DNA from: Myxococcota bacterium
GTDB taxonomy: Bacteria > Myxococcota_C > UBA6777
Reading direction: 5' to 3'
DNA: 5,124 bases
NCBI GenBank assembly: GCA_963169055.1
Contig: CAUJFU010000161.1
Location: 1-5,124, forward strand
This document shows, in pieces, positions 5,034-5,124 of this stretch (position 1 is its first letter; the number at the start of each line of letters is the position of its first letter). The notes beneath the pieces are model-generated. The model was given only the letters and a program-made list of their open reading frames with translations. It did no database searches and was not told the DNA's origin. A program made the translations under genes and the position numbers.

Positions 5034-5124
5034 TTACTCGTTAGGCGTACCGGTTGCGTCAAAAGACGGCTGTTCCTTCGATGGTTCGGGGGCATCCGAA
5101 GAAGTTTCTTTGAGTTTGGCTCGC
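5034..5124 (-). CDS. Possible C-terminal end of an upstream gene (partial, 29 residues)
   Basis: On the minus strand the frame starting at 5123 reads 29 codons to a TAA at 5034-5036. The peptide begins RAKLKETSSDAPEPSKEQPS and continues to TGTPNE; it is Lys/Glu/Ser/Pro-rich, as expected of a disordered protein tail. No family can be named. A competing frame (5122 to a TAA at 4991) is longer but Arg/Pro/Ser-rich and looks like a shadow. If real, this gene reads in the same direction as the operon but is separated from it by about 440 bp of repeats. Confidence 0.4.
   Translation of the reverse strand, partial: RAKLKETSSDAPEPSKEQPSFDATGTPNE

Noticed and set aside
4802-5044. Plus-strand repeat protein encoded by the tandem array
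   Set aside because: The 64-bp period and internal indels put successive units in different frames, there is no Shine-Dalgarno, and the start would be a GTG inside a repeat.
4991-5122. Alternative partial minus-strand frame at the right edge
   Set aside because: Longer than the preferred frame but Arg/Pro/Ser-rich and running into the tandem array; typical of a non-coding shadow.

Overview
The window is bacterial DNA of intermediate G+C. Hand counts of single 60-base lines give about 57% in the first gene, 50% in the middle of the FAD-enzyme gene and 35-40% in much of the small membrane-protein gene. There are no introns, genes are tightly spaced and Shine-Dalgarno sites are good. I cannot place the organism securely. 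A CrtU/CruE-type enzyme points to a bacterium able to make, or once able to make, aromatic-type carotenoids (known in actinobacteria, green sulfur bacteria, cyanobacteria and scattered others). The GC-rich twin hairpin at 4680-4721 is of a kind I associate with proteobacterial and related genomes. Both hints are weak.

Layout. Positions 1-985 (+) hold the 3' part of a cell-wall protein: two peptidoglycan-binding repeats, a Pro/Thr linker and a C-terminal M15-like metallopeptidase domain. Positions 986-1194 are a convergent intergenic region in which two imperfect direct repeats flank a large stem-loop. Positions 1195-4593 (-) hold four co-directional genes separated by 62, 56 and 38 bp, read in the order UbiE-family methyltransferase (4593-3844), CrtU/CruE-like FAD oxidoreductase (3781-2210), DUF486 small membrane protein (2153-1803) and an unrecognised multi-pass membrane protein (1764-1195). 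They are probably one transcription unit. Positions 4594-5033 contain no convincing gene but are densely structured: a hairpin touching the ribosome-binding site of the methyltransferase, a short direct repeat, a twin GC-rich hairpin and about 3.5 copies of a 63-64 bp tandem repeat. Positions 5034-5124 (-) may be the last 29 codons of another gene.

How the genes may work together. The methyltransferase and the FAD enzyme both belong to families that act on isoprenoid, membrane-dissolved substrates (quinones and carotenoids respectively), and the two small proteins are membrane proteins. The operon therefore looks like a membrane isoprenoid-tailoring unit. No carotenoid backbone gene (phytoene synthase, phytoene desaturase, lycopene cyclase) is visible, so the substrate is open. 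The cell-wall protein is convergent to the operon and probably unrelated. The most unusual parts are the structured leader upstream of the operon and the methyltransferase/CrtU-like pairing with almost identical translation-start regions.
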